Shown here one piece after another: positions 62,540 through 64,000 of a stretch of DNA of 64,000 nt. The notes under the pieces were generated by a model. It searched no databases. It saw only the letters and a list, made by a program, of their open reading frames with translations, and had not been told where the DNA came from. How positions within the stretch are numbered: the stretch's first letter is position 1; each line of letters starts with the position of its first letter. The DNA is taken from the NCBI GenBank assembly GCA_022749755.1, contig CM040445.1, positions 16,265,182 through 16,329,181 on the forward strand. The letters are read 5' to 3'. Position numbers and translations under genes: made by a program. Source of the stretch: Azadirachta indica. Taxonomy: Eukaryota > Streptophyta > Magnoliopsida > Sapindales > Meliaceae.

Positions 62540-64000
62540 CCGTCATCAAATCTTTTGCTCATAGAGATTTTGGAAGCATTTAATGCACCAATAAGCATCT
62601 TACCTTCTCCATCGATATCTTATTCATCTTCTCAGCAAGACCATTATATTATGGCGTCATTCTCACAATTTTATGTCTCGAAATACCATTTTCCTTATAG
62701 AAGTTTTTAAACTCTTGATTACAATACTCTAGACCATTGTCGATCCTCAATCATTTCACCGTTTTAGCTTTCTAATTCTCTATTTGTGACTTTTATTCTT
62801 TAAATTTTTCAAGCACTTGATCCCTAGATTTTAGCATATATACCCAAACCCTTCTAAAGTAATCATTTGTCAAAGATAGGAAGTATTTTGATCCACCTAA
62901 GGAACTTACTTGTGAAGGTCCCCATAGATCTTAGTGAATGTATTCTAAGATCTCTTTGTTTTGTATTCAATAGTTCCACATTTCACTCTTGTGGACTTTC
63001 TTAAGAGACATTCTTTACAAAAGCCTAATGGTTCAATCTAATCATCTATAAACAATCTATGTTTACTTAATTCCTTTAATCCTTTTTCAATCATATAGCC
63101 TAATCTCATATGCCATAGCCTACTTTTACTATTGTCATACCATGTTGCTGTATTGATAAAACCAATGACAATAGATGCATTAAAGACATATAAACCATTT
63201 TTTCTCACCGCTTTCATGACTACCATAGAACTATCAACTACTTTTAAGGGTCCTACTCTTAGCCTTTAATATATACCCTAACTGATCTAACATTTCTAAA
63301 AAGATGAGGTTTCTAATTTCAGGTCTGGTGCATGCCTACCATATGCAATTCTCTTATCGTTCCATCAAACATCCTAATTTGACATTACTAATTCCAATAA
63401 CCTTACATGCTTCATTATTACCCATTAATACTTTATCCTCATTACATGTTTAATAAGACTTAAACAAATTTAAATTAGGGCACATATAAATAACAATGTG
63501 AATCCAACACCCAGTCTTATTCTGTCTTGGCATTAGATAAGACGAGTAGATTTGCATACTCAAAGCAATCTTCTATTACAATAGTTGAATCACCATCTGC
63601 CTTCTTTTTGTTATTTCTTTCCAGGCAAATTTTTCTTGAAATTTCTACTTTATGGCAATGAACGCACTTCAAAGTTTTTGGTTTTGCTTTAGATCTAACA
63701 TGGTACTTAGCATATTCTCTTATTTTTTTGGGCTCCTAATTGCTATAAAACCTTCTACTGTGCCTAAGGTCTTTTCTTCATGCTTTCTGGTTAGTTCTTT
63801 GGAGTTTAGTACTGCCTTAACATTTGTCATAAAGAATGAGGTCTGACCATATGTTAAAGTCTCAACGAAGTGGTCATGCGATTTTGGAAAAGAACTCAGC
63901 AAGATCCTTGCTTAGTCCTTATCTTTAATCGTCACATATATTGTTTCAAGGTCAAGAACTAATTTATTGAATATATCAATATGTTCCTTGATTTGGGTCT
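62540..64000 (-). pseudogene. Copia-4 gag, protease and integrase, degenerate, running off the right edge
   Basis: Read on the minus strand from 64000: gag piece LSSFPKSHDHFVETLTYGQ and KAVLNSKELTRKHEEKT (63720-63902), then a zinc-knuckle remnant CVHCHKVEISRKIC in which the Gly-His pair is lost (near 63625). Next are DWVLDS (near 63505), a pre-integrase DNSKSRLWHMRLGYMIEKG (63038-63226), and integrase text up to about 62600 (GDL..., GLEYCNQEFKNFYKENGIS-like). Numerous stops. It converges on Copia-3, with about 30 bp between. Confidence 0.8.

Overview
The window is nuclear DNA of a flowering plant, most likely a eudicot. It is very AT-rich, its genes are split by short GT-AG introns, it carries plant-specific families (remorin, an LRR-X receptor kinase), and most of it is made of LTR-retrotransposon and DNA-transposon remains. 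I could not name the species from sequence alone.

Genes lie only in the left 24 kb, and all four are on the minus strand. They are a six-exon remorin (5722-7049, 270 aa), a two-exon MazG-fold dCTP pyrophosphatase (16114-16590, 123 aa), a two-exon protein with four U1-type zinc fingers (17629-18958, 286 aa) and a two-exon LRR receptor kinase of the NILR1/At1g74360 type (20667-24002, 1083 aa). In each, I joined exons at consensus splice sites with matching phase, and all four read through without interruption. They look like independent housekeeping, signalling or membrane genes and do not form a pathway.

The space between these genes holds transposons with visible ends. These are a partial minus-strand LTR element running off the left edge (1-3285), a complete TRIM-like element with 5-bp target duplication (3312-4293), several Mutator-type MITEs with about 9-bp duplications (8606-9642, 9988-10250, 13501-14366), fold-back elements (about 7.5-8.45 kb and 27.65-28.44 kb) and a 1.4-kb tandem duplication (11566-15247). 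From 24 to 30 kb I see no gene.

From about 30.15 kb to 61.16 kb the window is one duplicated structure. A composite unit of about 7 kb is present as three head-to-tail copies (A, B, C). Each unit holds non-coding DNA, the leader and gag of one Copia element, and the LTR and gag of a second Copia element. The contiguous stretch 32.34-41.72 kb of A+B occurs again, inverted, at 51.50-60.72 kb (D), where it splits the gag of copy C in two. Younger insertions date the steps: a Mutator-type MITE in B, C and D but not A; a hAT MITE only in A and in the A-derived part of D; a 2-kb hAT element only in C. All coding parts here are broken by stops and frameshifts.

The right end (61.16-64.0 kb) holds two further degenerate Copia polyproteins in convergent orientation. 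I found no rRNA, tRNA or CRISPR and no new enzymatic system. The unusual biology of the window is the layered duplication, inversion and insertion history of the 30-61 kb block.
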